DNA of 64,000 nt from positions 7,546,501-7,610,500 of the forward strand of contig JAKNSE010000037.1 of the NCBI GenBank assembly GCA_023525975.1, given 5' to 3'. Under the pieces are notes generated by a model. That model worked only from the letters and a program-made list of their open reading frames with translations. It was not told the DNA's origin and did no database searches. The DNA comes from Smallanthus sonchifolius (Eukaryota; Streptophyta; Magnoliopsida; Asterales; Asteraceae). This document shows positions 11,101 through 20,203 of the stretch, piece after piece (the first letter of the stretch is position 1; each line of letters begins with the position of its first letter). Both the position numbers and the translations under genes were made by a program.

Positions 11101-14077
11101 AAATAAAAATAAAAAGTTAGCTTAAACTTAAATGAGTCCAAGGTGTTGTAAGTCACCAAAAGTGTACTTGGATGCATAAAACTTCCTACACCATTTTATT
11201 GGAAAAAACTAGATTAATTTTGAAATAATATAATTTTTGCAATCATATGTGAGACAACTTATGATTTACATAATGGACAAAAGGAGTTTCACATGACGCG
11301 TACCAAAAATTACACATATTGACCCAAAATACATTTTGACACGTTGCTCAACCCCCTGACCCTGACCCTGACCGAACTTTATTCAAGGGCCAAAAATATT
11401 CCATTTTCATGCACACATATTTTGACCACAATCCATTTTGACATGTTACCCAACCTGGCCAGGCCCGCCCAAACCAAACTGTTTTGACCCGTGCCAAAAG
11501 TTAGTCGTTTTGGTCATTTTGACCCAACCCATTTTGACATGTTACCTAACATGCCTGACCCGGCCATTTTGCCACCTCTAAATTTGTACCTCTAATTCTG
11601 CTTCTGATTCGGAGGAAGACATATAGCGAGAATTATCTTCAGGTTCTGATCCAGAATCTTTATTATTTGGTGAAGGTTTTAATAGTCTTGAAGATGATCT
11701 TTCATTGGTCAAAACCCTAGGAGAGACTCTTTCTGGAAAGAAAGACGGAAACTTTGAAAGCTTTTTAGTGTTCTTGATTGGTATTTCAATAGATTTTTCT
11801 CCCTTATCAGTCCATATTGGCTGCATAAAATAACATTCACACTCAATCTGGTCACATATAATACTAATAATAGCAGCTTGACTTTGTCAAATTGGAATTG
11901 AAATATAGAATAAATGCAATTGTTTATACATAAATTCAAGGAAATAACTAATATTTTAAAGAATTTGAAGACCCATGTTGTAGAATCATACCACACATGC
12001 ATATACATGATGCACACTCATTCAGCAAAAAAGGGGCAGATTCAATCAATTTATGTGAAAACGGGTTGCTTTGTGTTTCATTTTACATTTTTATTGTTAA
12101 CGGGTCAAACGGGTAAAATTAAATAATTGGATAAAATCAACAAGAACAAAGGAATATCTGTGAAATTAGTCCTTCAAGTTTCACTTAATTACAAGTTGTC
12201 CTTAAGGGGACATCCTGGTGGTAAGGTGTCTTGCCTCTAATCAAGAAGTCAAGGGTTCAAATCCTGTGTAGGTATATGTGGTTTATATGAGTAGATTAGG
12301 AGTTGTTAAAAAAAAAGTTTCACTTACAAGTTAGTTGGTTCTAATACATATCTGACCCAATCAAAGGTGTATACTCAAACAAATTGACTAATTCAAATGT
12401 GTGGACCATGGTACTTAGAAGAAGTAAAATGAATTGCAAGTAAATATGTAATAAAGACAATACAGATGACTACTACAGGTTTCAAAAACTAACAATATGG
12501 ATTCAGCCCGTTTACTTCTATAACGGGTTGATCTTGACCCATTTAGATTAAAATGGGTCAATTTCAAGCCATTTACTTTACAACGGGTCAGTTTGGATCA
12601 GGTTAACTCTCCAACTGATCAAATGCGTTTGTGCAAAGTTTTATTAAGATGCTTACAACCTCCTTATTCTCTTTAATTAAAAAAAATAGATTTAAGTTTA
12701 TGTAATCACAATTAATAAAGCTAAAAAATAGAAAAAAAAAATATGGGTTGGTGAATGTAATTTGACCCATGTAACTACCCGTTTTACAAGAAACCATAGT
12801 CCAAAACCATGTGACCCGACCACTTTGCCACCTACATCCTATGATCTAAACAATGGAATCCCAAATCTATTCTAGTGAAAGATTCATGATTTAACTTAAA
12901 GAACTCCAAATTAAAACTCGAACTCGACTTGTTATATGTTTTGAGTTCATACTTGTACTCGGGTTTGAACTAAAAAGAAATTCACTTTATGAAGCCAGAA
13001 ATTATTACTTTTAGATCGTGGGAACCCATTACCGGTAAACCCATAGTACCCACCAATACCCTGCATATCACAGCTAGGCAAGTGGGCTTCAAGAGGTTCT
13101 GGTAGAAACCAGTGGAAACATGATTCAAACTTGACACATCTGCTAGAGGTGAATCAAGTGTTACCACTGCACCACCCCTTGAAATGATTTTCAAACCCGA
13201 ATTACCATATAGAACCTCTAACTCATTTGCAAACTACGTAGAACATGAACATTAAAGAACATATAAGCTAGAACATGAACATTACATTATACCGTCCATT
13301 TTTGGATCCAAATCCGGTAGACATGCTCCTTCCATCTTGATCATACGCGCATTTACCCCCCTTATGAACCGCTTCAAGCACTACACACGGTGGATCCATC
13401 ATTCCATTCCCATCTTTACCTCCCAATAGTATCTCCTTAAAATACCCTACAAAAACCCTACAATTCTCATCAAGAACTTGCTCATAATCCCTCTCCAACT
13501 CCTTCAACTCCAAAGCTTGATTATCATTCATTTTCGACAACAATGTCTTGCACGACACAACCGAATCCATACCAACCGAATTCTCATCACTTTCATATCC
13601 AGAATTTAAACACAAAGACGATACAATCCTTGATCTTTGCTCATTGTACCATTCAAGAACCGGCACAAAGTTTACTAGAAACATGTCTTCGAACACTTGC
13701 GGCGCAACCTCAGATCTTGCAATGTATGGATGAGTTTGAAAGAGGTTAAGGAGGGTGATGGAGGCATTGGTATGTTGATGGCAAAGAGTGTAAATAAGGG
13801 ATAGTAAGAAGGATGAGAAAGGGTTTTGTGGGAGTGAAAGAAGAAGTGTTTCGGAGAGGTGGAGGGAGGAGGATTTGACGGAGGAGTTGGTGGTGGTGAT
13901 GGCGGTTTCGAGTGTTTCTGCGGCGAGGTTTAGTTGGTTGATGATGGGTTGGAGGGTGGGAGGGAGGGTGGTGAGGAGGGTGGAGAGGATGCGGCGGCGG
14001 AGGTCTTGTTGGGAGAGGGTTTTGGAGAGGAAGGTGGTGGTTTGTTGGAGGATATCGGCGGCGGTGGTGGTGGACAT
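899..14077 (-). CDS. LIN: LIN/CERBERUS-type U-box, ARM and WD40 E3 ubiquitin ligase, 16 exons
   Basis: Predicted E3 ubiquitin-protein ligase. I assembled it from exons, each bounded by GT and AG: 13286-14077, 11590-11820, 10490-10620, 9487-10390, 9112-9332, 8406-8550, 7296-7553, 6885-7191, 5517-5641, 5037-5153, 4373-4504, 3771-3893, 3582-3692, 2418-2564, 1518-1763 and 899-916. They sum to 4008 nt (1335 codons plus stop), and every junction keeps phase. Domain order is a long N-terminal region, a U-box (about residues 404-480), helical ARM-like repeats, then WD40 repeats from about residue 1039. Medicago LIN and Lotus CERBERUS are near 1485 residues with the same layout. In legumes they act in infection-thread growth and mycorrhizal colonisation. 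The start is the first ATG of an open N-terminal exon, about 90 bp below a TATA box. The last exon codes only five residues. The LIN-type assignment is strong; orthology rather than a LIN-like paralogue is inferred. Confidence 0.9.
5517..9332 (-). other. Armadillo-like repeat exons of the LIN-type ligase (exons 5-9)
   Basis: Exons 9112-9332, 8406-8550, 7296-7553, 6885-7191 and 5517-5641 encode leucine-rich helical repeats. They include the family motifs DEGTFSTMHTLLVYLQ, LLLQLDLLAEPRKMSIYREE and CATWLVHMLTLLPETGV. I know these as the conserved middle of LIN proteins, between the U-box and the WD40 part. Exon 6 joins exon 7 in phase 0 to give DLLAEPRK, and exon 8 ends in phase 1, completed by exon 9 (HDPD then GLRD). 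The introns hold a perfect 152-bp hAT MITE (8082-8233) and several MITE copies. Confidence 0.85.
8082..8233. mobile_element. 152-bp hAT MITE with perfect 8-bp TSD
   Basis: Ends are CAGTGGCGGATCTAGG on the left and ATAGATCCGCCCCTG on the right, a terminal inverted repeat of about 14 bp typical of hAT. The 8-bp direct repeat TGTGGAAA flanks both sides (8074-8081 and 8234-8241). It sits in intron 6 of the LIN-type gene. It is non-coding and therefore non-autonomous. Confidence 0.85.
9487..10390 (-). other. U-box exon of the LIN-type ligase (exon 4)
   Basis: This is the largest exon (904 nt). It opens SFDPLMGDYDNP and contains a canonical U-box: PPKDFVCPIT, then DPVTLETGQTYERKAIQQWL, then CPITRQKL. 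These residues form the E2-binding fold that replaces zinc ligands with polar contacts. After the U-box, helical ARM-like sequence follows to the donor at 9486. The acceptor is the CAG at 10391-10393; its first base completes a Ser codon left as AG by exon 3 (10490-10620). Confidence 0.9.
12198..12315 (+). mobile_element. SINE with long target-site duplication
   Basis: A tRNA-derived head has a box A-like TGGTGGTAAGGTG and box B GGGTTCAAATCC. A short body ends in GTTGTTAAAAAAAAA. The flanking direct repeat is AGTTTCACTTA(ATT)ACAAGTT, at 12177-12197 and 12316-12332; the two sides differ by three bases. It lies in intron 1 of the LIN-type gene, antisense to it. Confidence 0.75.
13005..13185 (-). 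mobile_element. SINE-like fragment
   Basis: On the minus strand a box A-like GTGGTGCAGTGGTAACAC is followed by GATTCACCTCTAGC and CAAGTTTGAATC, where a weak box B would lie. The layout is SINE-like, but there is no clean A-tail or duplication. A similar piece lies at about 4775-4845 (minus), with GTGGTAAGCGCCTGAT and CAGGTTAGAATC. Both sit in introns. Confidence 0.4.
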
Positions 14078-14164
14078 GGTGGTTGGTGGTGGTGGAGGTT
14101 GAAAGAACGAGGAATGAGAACAAAGAATGAGACAGGAATAACAGGATTACTGTTTGGCGCCAAG

Positions 14165-14173
14165 TTTTATATA
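14165..14173 (-). promoter_or_regulatory. TATA box of the LIN-type gene
   Basis: The minus strand reads CCTATATAAAACTTGG. TATATAAAA is a near-perfect plant TATA box, 88-96 bp upstream of the start codon at 14077, implying a transcription start near 14135 and a 5' UTR of about 60 nt. No CYCLOPS-type or AW-box site was searched for systematically. Confidence 0.6.
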
Positions 14174-14345
14174 GGACGGCTGTGTTGAATTACTAAATTG
14201 CCCTTTGACTATTCTAGTTTTGTCAAACTTATACCATGTTTAATTATAAAAGAAAATAAAAAATCATTTAATTATGGATTTGGTCATTGAGGAATTTCAA
14301 TTTAAATAAATATTTATACTGCCGATCTAAAAAATGATAAAATAA

Positions 14346-14377
<32 letters not shown>

Positions 14378-14712
14378 TTAATGTTTTTTCTTTTTATTCT
14401 TAATCGTGAACTCACATTGCACCCATTAATCTACTCATAAGTTATACAATTTTATTTATAATAGGACTTAATCATCACCACTCATAAACACTTTATATAT
14501 CATTAGACAAGAAGTCACTTGATTGTTGTTTTAATGTGATACTAAGATCATTTTTCTAATTTTTTTTACATATAAGGTAATTATATTTTCATGCACTAGT
14601 ATTTATATGGTGCTAGTAGTCTTTTATTAAAGTTATTTTTTACAATAAGACTATGTGTAATGCTAGTGTGAAGGTGAGAGCGTATCATGTGCCACGTAGG
14701 CGCCACGTAAAC

Positions 14713-16432
14713 CAGGGGCGAAGGTTACAAGGGGCCTGAGAGGGCCCCGGCCCCTGCCGTTTTTTCCGTTAGTAGTGTTAATTTTTTCGTTTTCGTTCGA
14801 ATTTTTATTTACGTATAGAGCCGGCTCCTGCTTATTTTGTTCGGTAAAAAATTATTGGCCCCCGCTTACTTTTTTCCCTAAGAATTCTTACTATGTTGAT
14901 ATTGTTTCGATAAGTTATGGGTGGGAAATGAAAAAAATCAAAAAAAAAATAAATTGTTCATTTTAAAAATAAAAGTGTAAGTTTAAGGGGAGAAATGAAA
15001 AATGAAAACTTAAAACACTTTTCCAAATTCATTTTCGTTCACAATTGCTTTCCCCAATTCATTTTCGCTCACAGTGTAGACTGCTGCCGTCGCTCCATTC
15101 ACCGCCGCCGCCTGCCGCTGCTCGCCATCCACCACCAGTCGCCGGCACCCTAGGTTGCTTGCTGGTCCGCTTTCCCTGCTGCTGCCCCAAATCGCTTCCC
15201 TGTAGAAATCGCTGCTGCTGCCGCCGTCGCCTCCATTCACCGCCGTCCACCACCAGTCGCCGCCCTGCTAGGCTGCTGCTTGCTTCTTACATCACAGGTA
15301 CACTATACTAGGAGCTAGCCCTAATTTTTTGATTTCTTGCATTCTCTAATCAAGCCCTAATTTGTTTATTTTTTTTCAGATGCTGATGCAGGTTGGAGTA
15401 AGTTGCAATCATTTGAGTTTGTCTTTGTTCTTCACTTGATGAAGGAAGTAATGGGAAAAACTGATACACTTTCTCAAGCATTACAAAGGAAAACCCAAAA
15501 TATTCTAAATGCCATGGACTTAGTTTCATCAACAAAGGTTAGTCTAAATGATTTTAGAAACAATGGATGGGATTCTTTGCTTGAACAAGTTACTTATTTT
15601 TGTGACAAGCATCAAATAGAAATTCCGGATTTCAATGATTTATATACTTCTACTCGGTATCGGCCTTGTAAAAAAGATCTTCATGTTACATTTGGACATT
15701 ATTACCGAGTAGATTTGTTTACATCCACATTGGACAAACAGATAGATGAGTTGAATAGTAGATTCAATGAGCAAGCAATGGAGTTATCTCTTAGTTCTAG
15801 TTTAGTTTCAAAAGAGATTAATGTTGATCAGATTTGTCTTCTAGTAGAGAAGTATTATCCTGAGGATTTTACAGAGCAGGAGAGGAATCAATTACCATAT
15901 CAGTTAGAAGATTTTAATATTGAGATGAAAATGAATACCAATCTAACTGGTATATCAAATATTTCTGATTTATGCAAAAGTCTGGTGGAAACTCAGAAAC
16001 GTGAAAATTATTATTTGGTTAATAGAGTGGTTCGGCTTATCTTGACACTTCCAGTTTCTACTGCAACAACAGAAAGAGGATTTTCAGCAATGAAAATATT
16101 CAAGAATCGACTTCGTAATAAGATGGCAGACGAGTATCTGGCGAATAGCTTGGTGATTTACATAGAAAAAGATATTGCTAATAAGTTTGATTCGGAATCC
16201 ATAATCGATGAATTCAAAAATATTAAAGGTCGTCGGGCTGAGTTGTAATTTTCTTCCAGGTACTTACCATTTTTCTCTCGCATTATAATAGATTATTTTA
16301 TATTTAAAGTTATTTATTATTGATTTGTTTGGCCCGACCCGAACATATAACCCGAAACATAGCGATAGGAAAAAAAAATTTAGTCTTCTGACTTTTGGCC
16401 CCCGCTTCTTACTTTTTCAAGCTCCGCCACTG
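14713..16432 (+). mobile_element. 1.7-kb hAT transposon with perfect 8-bp TSD
   Basis: Terminal inverted repeats CAGGGGCGAAGGTT and CAGTGGCGGAGCTT (right end, reverse complement) are flanked by the identical 8-bp duplication ACGTAAAC (14705-14712 and 16433-16440). The element carries a GC-rich leader (about 15060-15300), a probable short intron (GT near 15298, CAG ending at 15379) and a truncated transposase exon (15380-16248). At 1720 bp it is far shorter than an autonomous element of this group, so it is probably an internally deleted derivative. Confidence 0.9.
15380..16248 (+). CDS. Truncated hAT transposase (DUF4371/zf-TTF type), C-terminal part
   Basis: An open frame follows a splice acceptor (TTTTTTTTCAG ending at 15379) and reads on to a stop at 16246-16248. 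It contains LQSFEFVFVLHLMKEVMG, typical of the middle of DUF4371-type hAT transposases. It ends in a hAT dimerisation domain, with LPVSTATTERGFSAMK followed by NRLRNKMADEYL. About 285 residues remain, against roughly 600-800 in full-length relatives. The N-terminal TTF zinc finger and the first catalytic part are missing. The first in-frame ATG is at 15439; the preceding GC-rich exon may have supplied the original start. The frame is intact, so the protein could still be made, but it lacks the catalytic N-terminal half. Confidence 0.8.
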
Positions 16433-17129
16433 ACGTAAACACTGGCAGAACTCACACTCACCTTCATCGAGGTGTGTAATGGTGGGGTGAAAAAAATTTA
16501 CATAATTATTATTTTTTTAATTTAATTAATTTGTATATATTATTTATTTTGAAAAATAATGCTATTTAAATCACAAATAAATAAAAAACCTAATTTAATT
16601 TAATACAGTTATTTAAATTGTGCTTTGAACTAAAAAAAGTTAAAGGACTATGTAAAAATGTTGATTGTTCATCCCAAAACACACACAAATCGAGCCCATT
16701 AACTTCCCTTGGGTTGAAATAGCTGTTCAAAAAATAAATAAATAAATAAATAAATAAAAAGATAACAAAAGACACAACACAGAAGACACAACAACAAGCC
16801 CTCAACCCCTCACCCCTGTGAACACCACCACCCTGCACTACTCATGCCCCCACCCATCCGGGTACGTGGTGGGTGAGGTGGCATCACGCCCCCGCCCTCA
16901 CGCTGCCATTACGTTCAGTCTAAGTTACACAATTAAATTCCTTTGTTAATAGAACTTAAAAATATAATTGTAATAGTATATAATTATATATAAAGATGGT
17001 GTTTATTTATATATTAGAGTAAGCAAAATAGGACGGATTTTGCTTGGTTTTGGCCACATGGCCATTTTTTCCTCATCCGTTCTTATTGGGGCTTGGTTGT
17101 GAAAAAAATACTTAAAATGTTCTTATTAT

Positions 17130-17552
17130 TTTTCTTGTCCCTTTGATTAATTCCTTCCGAAAATGTCCCCTCATATACAACATGGTTGTCCGACGCTGTT
17201 TTCATTCAACCACAGCCCACCACGTGTCCAAGTCGTCGGTATGCTTATAAACATTGGCTGATCTGACGATATTATTATTAATAATTTGTTTTTATAAAAT
17301 TGTTGAAGTAGGATTTCATTTTATTTATATAAAATCATTAATTTTTTTTCAAAAAATATTTTATTTTATTTTTTACAAAATTGTTCAGGTGATTTTTTTC
17401 AAACACCCTCGGATTTTTTTCTAACACCGTCAGATTTTTCAAACACTAAATGCCGTCAATTTTTTTTTCAAACAACGTCGGACGACGGTGTTGAAGGGGA
17501 CATTCTCGTGAAAAATAAGCCAACACAGTAAATTGGAGGACAAAAAAAAGGT
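17130..17552. mobile_element. Foldback MITE
   Basis: GAAAATGTCCCCTCATATAC and GTTGTCCGACGCTGTT near 17157-17206 recur inverted as CGGACGACGGTGTTGAAGGG and GGGACATTCTCGTG near 17478-17513. The outer arms (TTCTTGTCCCTTTGAT against GGAGGACAAAAAAAAGG) pair less well. No open frame was seen. Limits are approximate, as no clear duplication was found. The flanks 16924-17129 and 17553-18191 show no gene. Confidence 0.45.
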
Positions 17553-18191
17553 ATTATAGGATTTTTTTTTTTATTATCTTTTATACATTGTTCAGGTGCA
17601 TTATACGATTTTTGCAACTCTTAACGTATTATAATAAGGTATTACTGATATTTGTTGTTACAATTATAACGTCTTCTTGAATTTAAAATAATTTTTTTGA
17701 TATTACAATAATCATAAAATTGGTTTTTCTACTAAATTTTCTTACTTATTTTGATTTTTGAAACTCTAAAATGAAGTGCCATTTGTTCATAACATAGGGG
17801 GTAGTTTAGAACTTTTGACGGGTATGGATGTTGGAGTTCCACCGTCAAGAAGGTTTATCATATATACCTGCCGTCGTGGCCGGCTGCTGACGTGTCACAT
17901 GAAGCAGATTTCAGATTAATTTATGCAGTTATTTGAGACATTTTGAACTCCTGAAGTCAAACCCCATAAGAAAACGTGTATAATACATTTGTATTTCTCA
18001 GCTGGAGTTCTCTTTGGTAGCAAGTTTTTTTATCTCGTACAATAAAGCTAAGATTTGTTATGATCTTTTATTCTCCTTAGAAACTTTACTGTATGAGATT
18101 TTATGAGTAGGTTTAATTATTCGTAACGAAAGTTATAGGAGATAAGTGATTACATAATCATGTTATATATATATATATATATATATAAATA

Positions 18192-18579
18192 CTAGGTTAG
18201 AAACCTCGTGTATTACACGGGTTGAATAAATGTAATGTTATATACTTAATAATAAATATTTACATATTACATTTTTATGACATATTAGATAGTTTTTTAA
18301 TACAAATTTTAGAAACGTCATATAGTTACTTTTAAAAATGTTTTATAAAAAGAATGAAATAAATGTTCAAACTCTAAAAATGTTTTATGACAAGCCTATA
18401 TTTTTTTTAAATAAAAAATGTTTATAAAAAAATTATAGAAATCATTATTTAATAGGAGAGAGAGTCGGAAAACAAAAAATTATTAGAAAAAAAAAGTTAA
18501 AGAAAACTTGTGCAATTAATAGGAGAGAGAAACGAAAAAATTTGTCTCACCAAAACCTTTATTTATTATAGAGTATAGA
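18192..18579 (-). mobile_element. 388-bp non-autonomous Helitron
   Basis: Read on the minus strand, it starts TCTATACTCTATAATAAA after an A and ends with the hairpin CCCGTGTAATACACG then AGGTTTCTAACCTAG before a T. TC...CTAG ends, a 3' hairpin about 10-12 nt from the end, and insertion between A and T are the Helitron hallmarks. It has no coding capacity. The same family recurs at 33.9, 41.5, 48.1, 49.5-55.6 and 58.9 kb. Confidence 0.75.
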
Positions 18580-18719
18580 TAAGTGAATTATTCGGTTCTC
18601 AAATTTATCTATAAACAATGTTTTATATTTTGTATTTATATAAAAAAAAATTATTTTTATATTATTTATGACGTTTCCCGATTCTTTCAAAGTTATAAAT
18701 TATTTTTATATTATTTATG

Positions 18720-19918
18720 AATTATTCCGGTTATGAAAACATTGCTTTCAAAGTTATGAAATATGAAACTTTAAGAAAAAGTAGGTGGTAACAGACTGTC
18801 ACCATGTGTAACGGTCCGTTGGACCCAGGAAGGAAAACACTCAGGTGCAGACACGTGTCCCTGTGACTCACCATGCCTCGTTCTAGTTTGGCCACCAATC
18901 GAGCCATTGTCGCCTCGAGTAATACAATCATGTCCCGATCACGTTCTCGCTCCATGCGGACCGTCTTCAACAATGTTTACAACTCTACCCTCTAGACACA
19001 TTAAACAAATTAATGGTTATTGGTATATCTATTGTTTATGATAAAATAAATACATCATATAAGTATTATTAGATACATGTGGATCCGAAGTAAGGACGTA
19101 CGATCACCCGCTACTGGAAGTCCGTTTTGCATATTTTTCAAACATATTACATTATATATCCGAATCTCATTTTGTGCCCTTCGAAGTCCGATGACTAGAT
19201 GTGTTCCCCATATAAAACAATAAACTACATTTATATGTGAGCCCACGAGTTCTGATGGCTATAAGTGGGCAAAACATTCAAATAACAAACCTTTACACGT
19301 GTGCTCATGACAAATACGGGCCTGGCTCTACCTTCCGATCCTTACAAATCCAGCCCAATCTGATGTCCCATCATCTAGCATACACACATGACAGAGTATT
19401 TAAATTATAAGACTAATAATTCCAACAAAATCGCTAACAACGATCTGCGATATTAACTCTTCCCACACACCACATCCAAACCACAATATGTCATACTTGA
19501 GAGACTGGCCGCTTACCATCTTGGCTATTTACGGAAAGTTTACAAATTAACAATTGGTTTTTGTTGTCATATTTAGAAAGACCTACTTATTGCTATTTAT
19601 AGAAGGTTTTATGGGCGATTTTTCAATGGATTTATCCGTCGGCAAGGGACCCACACAAATAAACCACTGAGAAAGTCTGGTGGGAATCTTATAAAAAGAT
19701 TCAGATAACCTTTCTAGACAAACAAGCGGGAACATATTCTATAAAAGCCTATTGTGGGGATTATTAGTTTTACTGTACCAACGACATACGGATCACCGAC
19801 GAAGTCTACCAAAATTAAAAAAATTAAGAAACTAGAATTTTGTGGATTCGGTCGGTATCATTACGGCGGATTTCTTTATTGGTGAGCGTGTACCGGTGAT
19901 GCCCCAATTTTCTAGTAG
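18720..19918 (-). mobile_element. Probable CACTA (En/Spm) remnant
   Basis: The minus strand begins near 19918 with ACTACTAGAAAATTGGGG, close to the CACTACAAGAAAA terminus of plant CACTA elements. Subterminal words such as CCGACGGATAAATCC and TACCGACCGAATCC follow. Near 18800-18973 a short minus frame with ERERDRDMIVLLEATMARL resembles the coiled tail often seen in plant CACTA proteins. The second terminus was not found and the frames are broken, so the call is tentative. Confidence 0.35.
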
Positions 19919-20203
19919 TACAATAATATCTAATATCAATACATTTTTACTCATTTGGCGATCTAGTTTGAGCTTTGGTCTTTGTTTAAAAAGTTGCTTT
20001 GTCAAGGGTGTTTTCTAGGCATGATTGATGGGTTTGATGCTTACTCTATAATCATTCTCTGCAATATAAACTAATCTGAGCATAAAATAACAAACACTAA
20101 GTACTTATAACCTTTAGTAATTCAACAATAAGATCAAACTTAACAAATTACGATTACATTCTTGCAATTGAATCATATTCTTTGCCAATGAACACAATAC
20201 AAA

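Larger units (their letters stand above)
991..12835. repeat. Dispersed MITE family in LIN-type introns (AGAGGTGGCAAA ends)
   Basis: Many intron segments carry the same motifs: a GAGGTGGCAAA or GATGTGGCAATT start, internal runs such as CAAACGGGTTGAAAGTCACCC and CTTTTAATGCATAAAA, and a CATTTTGCCACCTC end. Recognisable copies or pieces lie near 991-1440, 2870-3540, 4560-5000, 5220-5455, 7590-7740, 8608-9086, 10684-11067, 11075-11580 and 12490-12835. The pair at 10684 and 11067 shows both ends of one copy. The family resembles hAT-type MITEs of eudicots. Target-site duplications are unclear for most copies, so exact limits are approximate. Confidence 0.6.
11590..14077 (-). other. LIN-type N-terminal region (exons 1-2)
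   Basis: Exon 1 (13286-14077, 264 codons) begins MSTTTAADILQQ and has a leucine-rich helical N-terminus rich in Ser and Thr. It ends in the conserved stretch GSKNGRYN just before a donor GTAATG. Exon 2 (11590-11820, 77 codons) resumes with PIWTDKGEKSIEIP and continues into a Ser/Asp/Glu-rich acidic linker. The join GRYN to PIWT matches the order in LIN proteins as I remember them, which is why I chose this donor over the GTATAA six bases upstream; that one would break the phase. The 1.47-kb intron between them holds a SINE (12198-12315), another SINE-like piece (about 13005-13185) and a copy of the Cys-less GGTGGCA-type MITE ending near 12835. Confidence 0.8.
14649..16920. mobile_element. Tourist/PIF-like element interrupted by a hAT element
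   Basis: The left end GACTATGTGTAATGCTAGTG and the reverse complement of the right end, GACTGAACGTAATGGCAGCG, are imperfect inverted repeats. Each is flanked by TAA (14646-14648 and 16921-16923), the 3-bp duplication expected of PIF/Harbinger-Tourist. Removing the hAT insertion and one TSD copy leaves about 544 bp of non-coding sequence. The two halves rejoin at the hAT duplication, which supports insertion into a pre-existing MITE. Confidence 0.5.

Noticed and set aside
12603..12797. Open frame with EVVSILIKLCTNAFDQLES as an extra LIN-type exon
   Set aside because: No acceptor choice keeps the reading phase with its neighbours, and joining exon 1 directly to 11820 gives the expected GRYN-PIWT junction without it.
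13291..13292. Alternative exon 1 donor GTATAA
   Set aside because: It would leave phase 2 against a phase-0 acceptor; the donor at 13285 (GTAATG) fits.
13746..14188. Several long open frames on both strands, rich in Pro/His or Gly/Glu
   Set aside because: They are shadows of the LIN-type N-terminal exon created by its Thr/Ser/Leu-rich codons; none has family resemblance.
15045..15311. Pro/Arg-rich frames in the hAT leader
   Set aside because: GC-rich repeat text (CCACCACCAGTCGCC twice) explains the openness; no homology seen.
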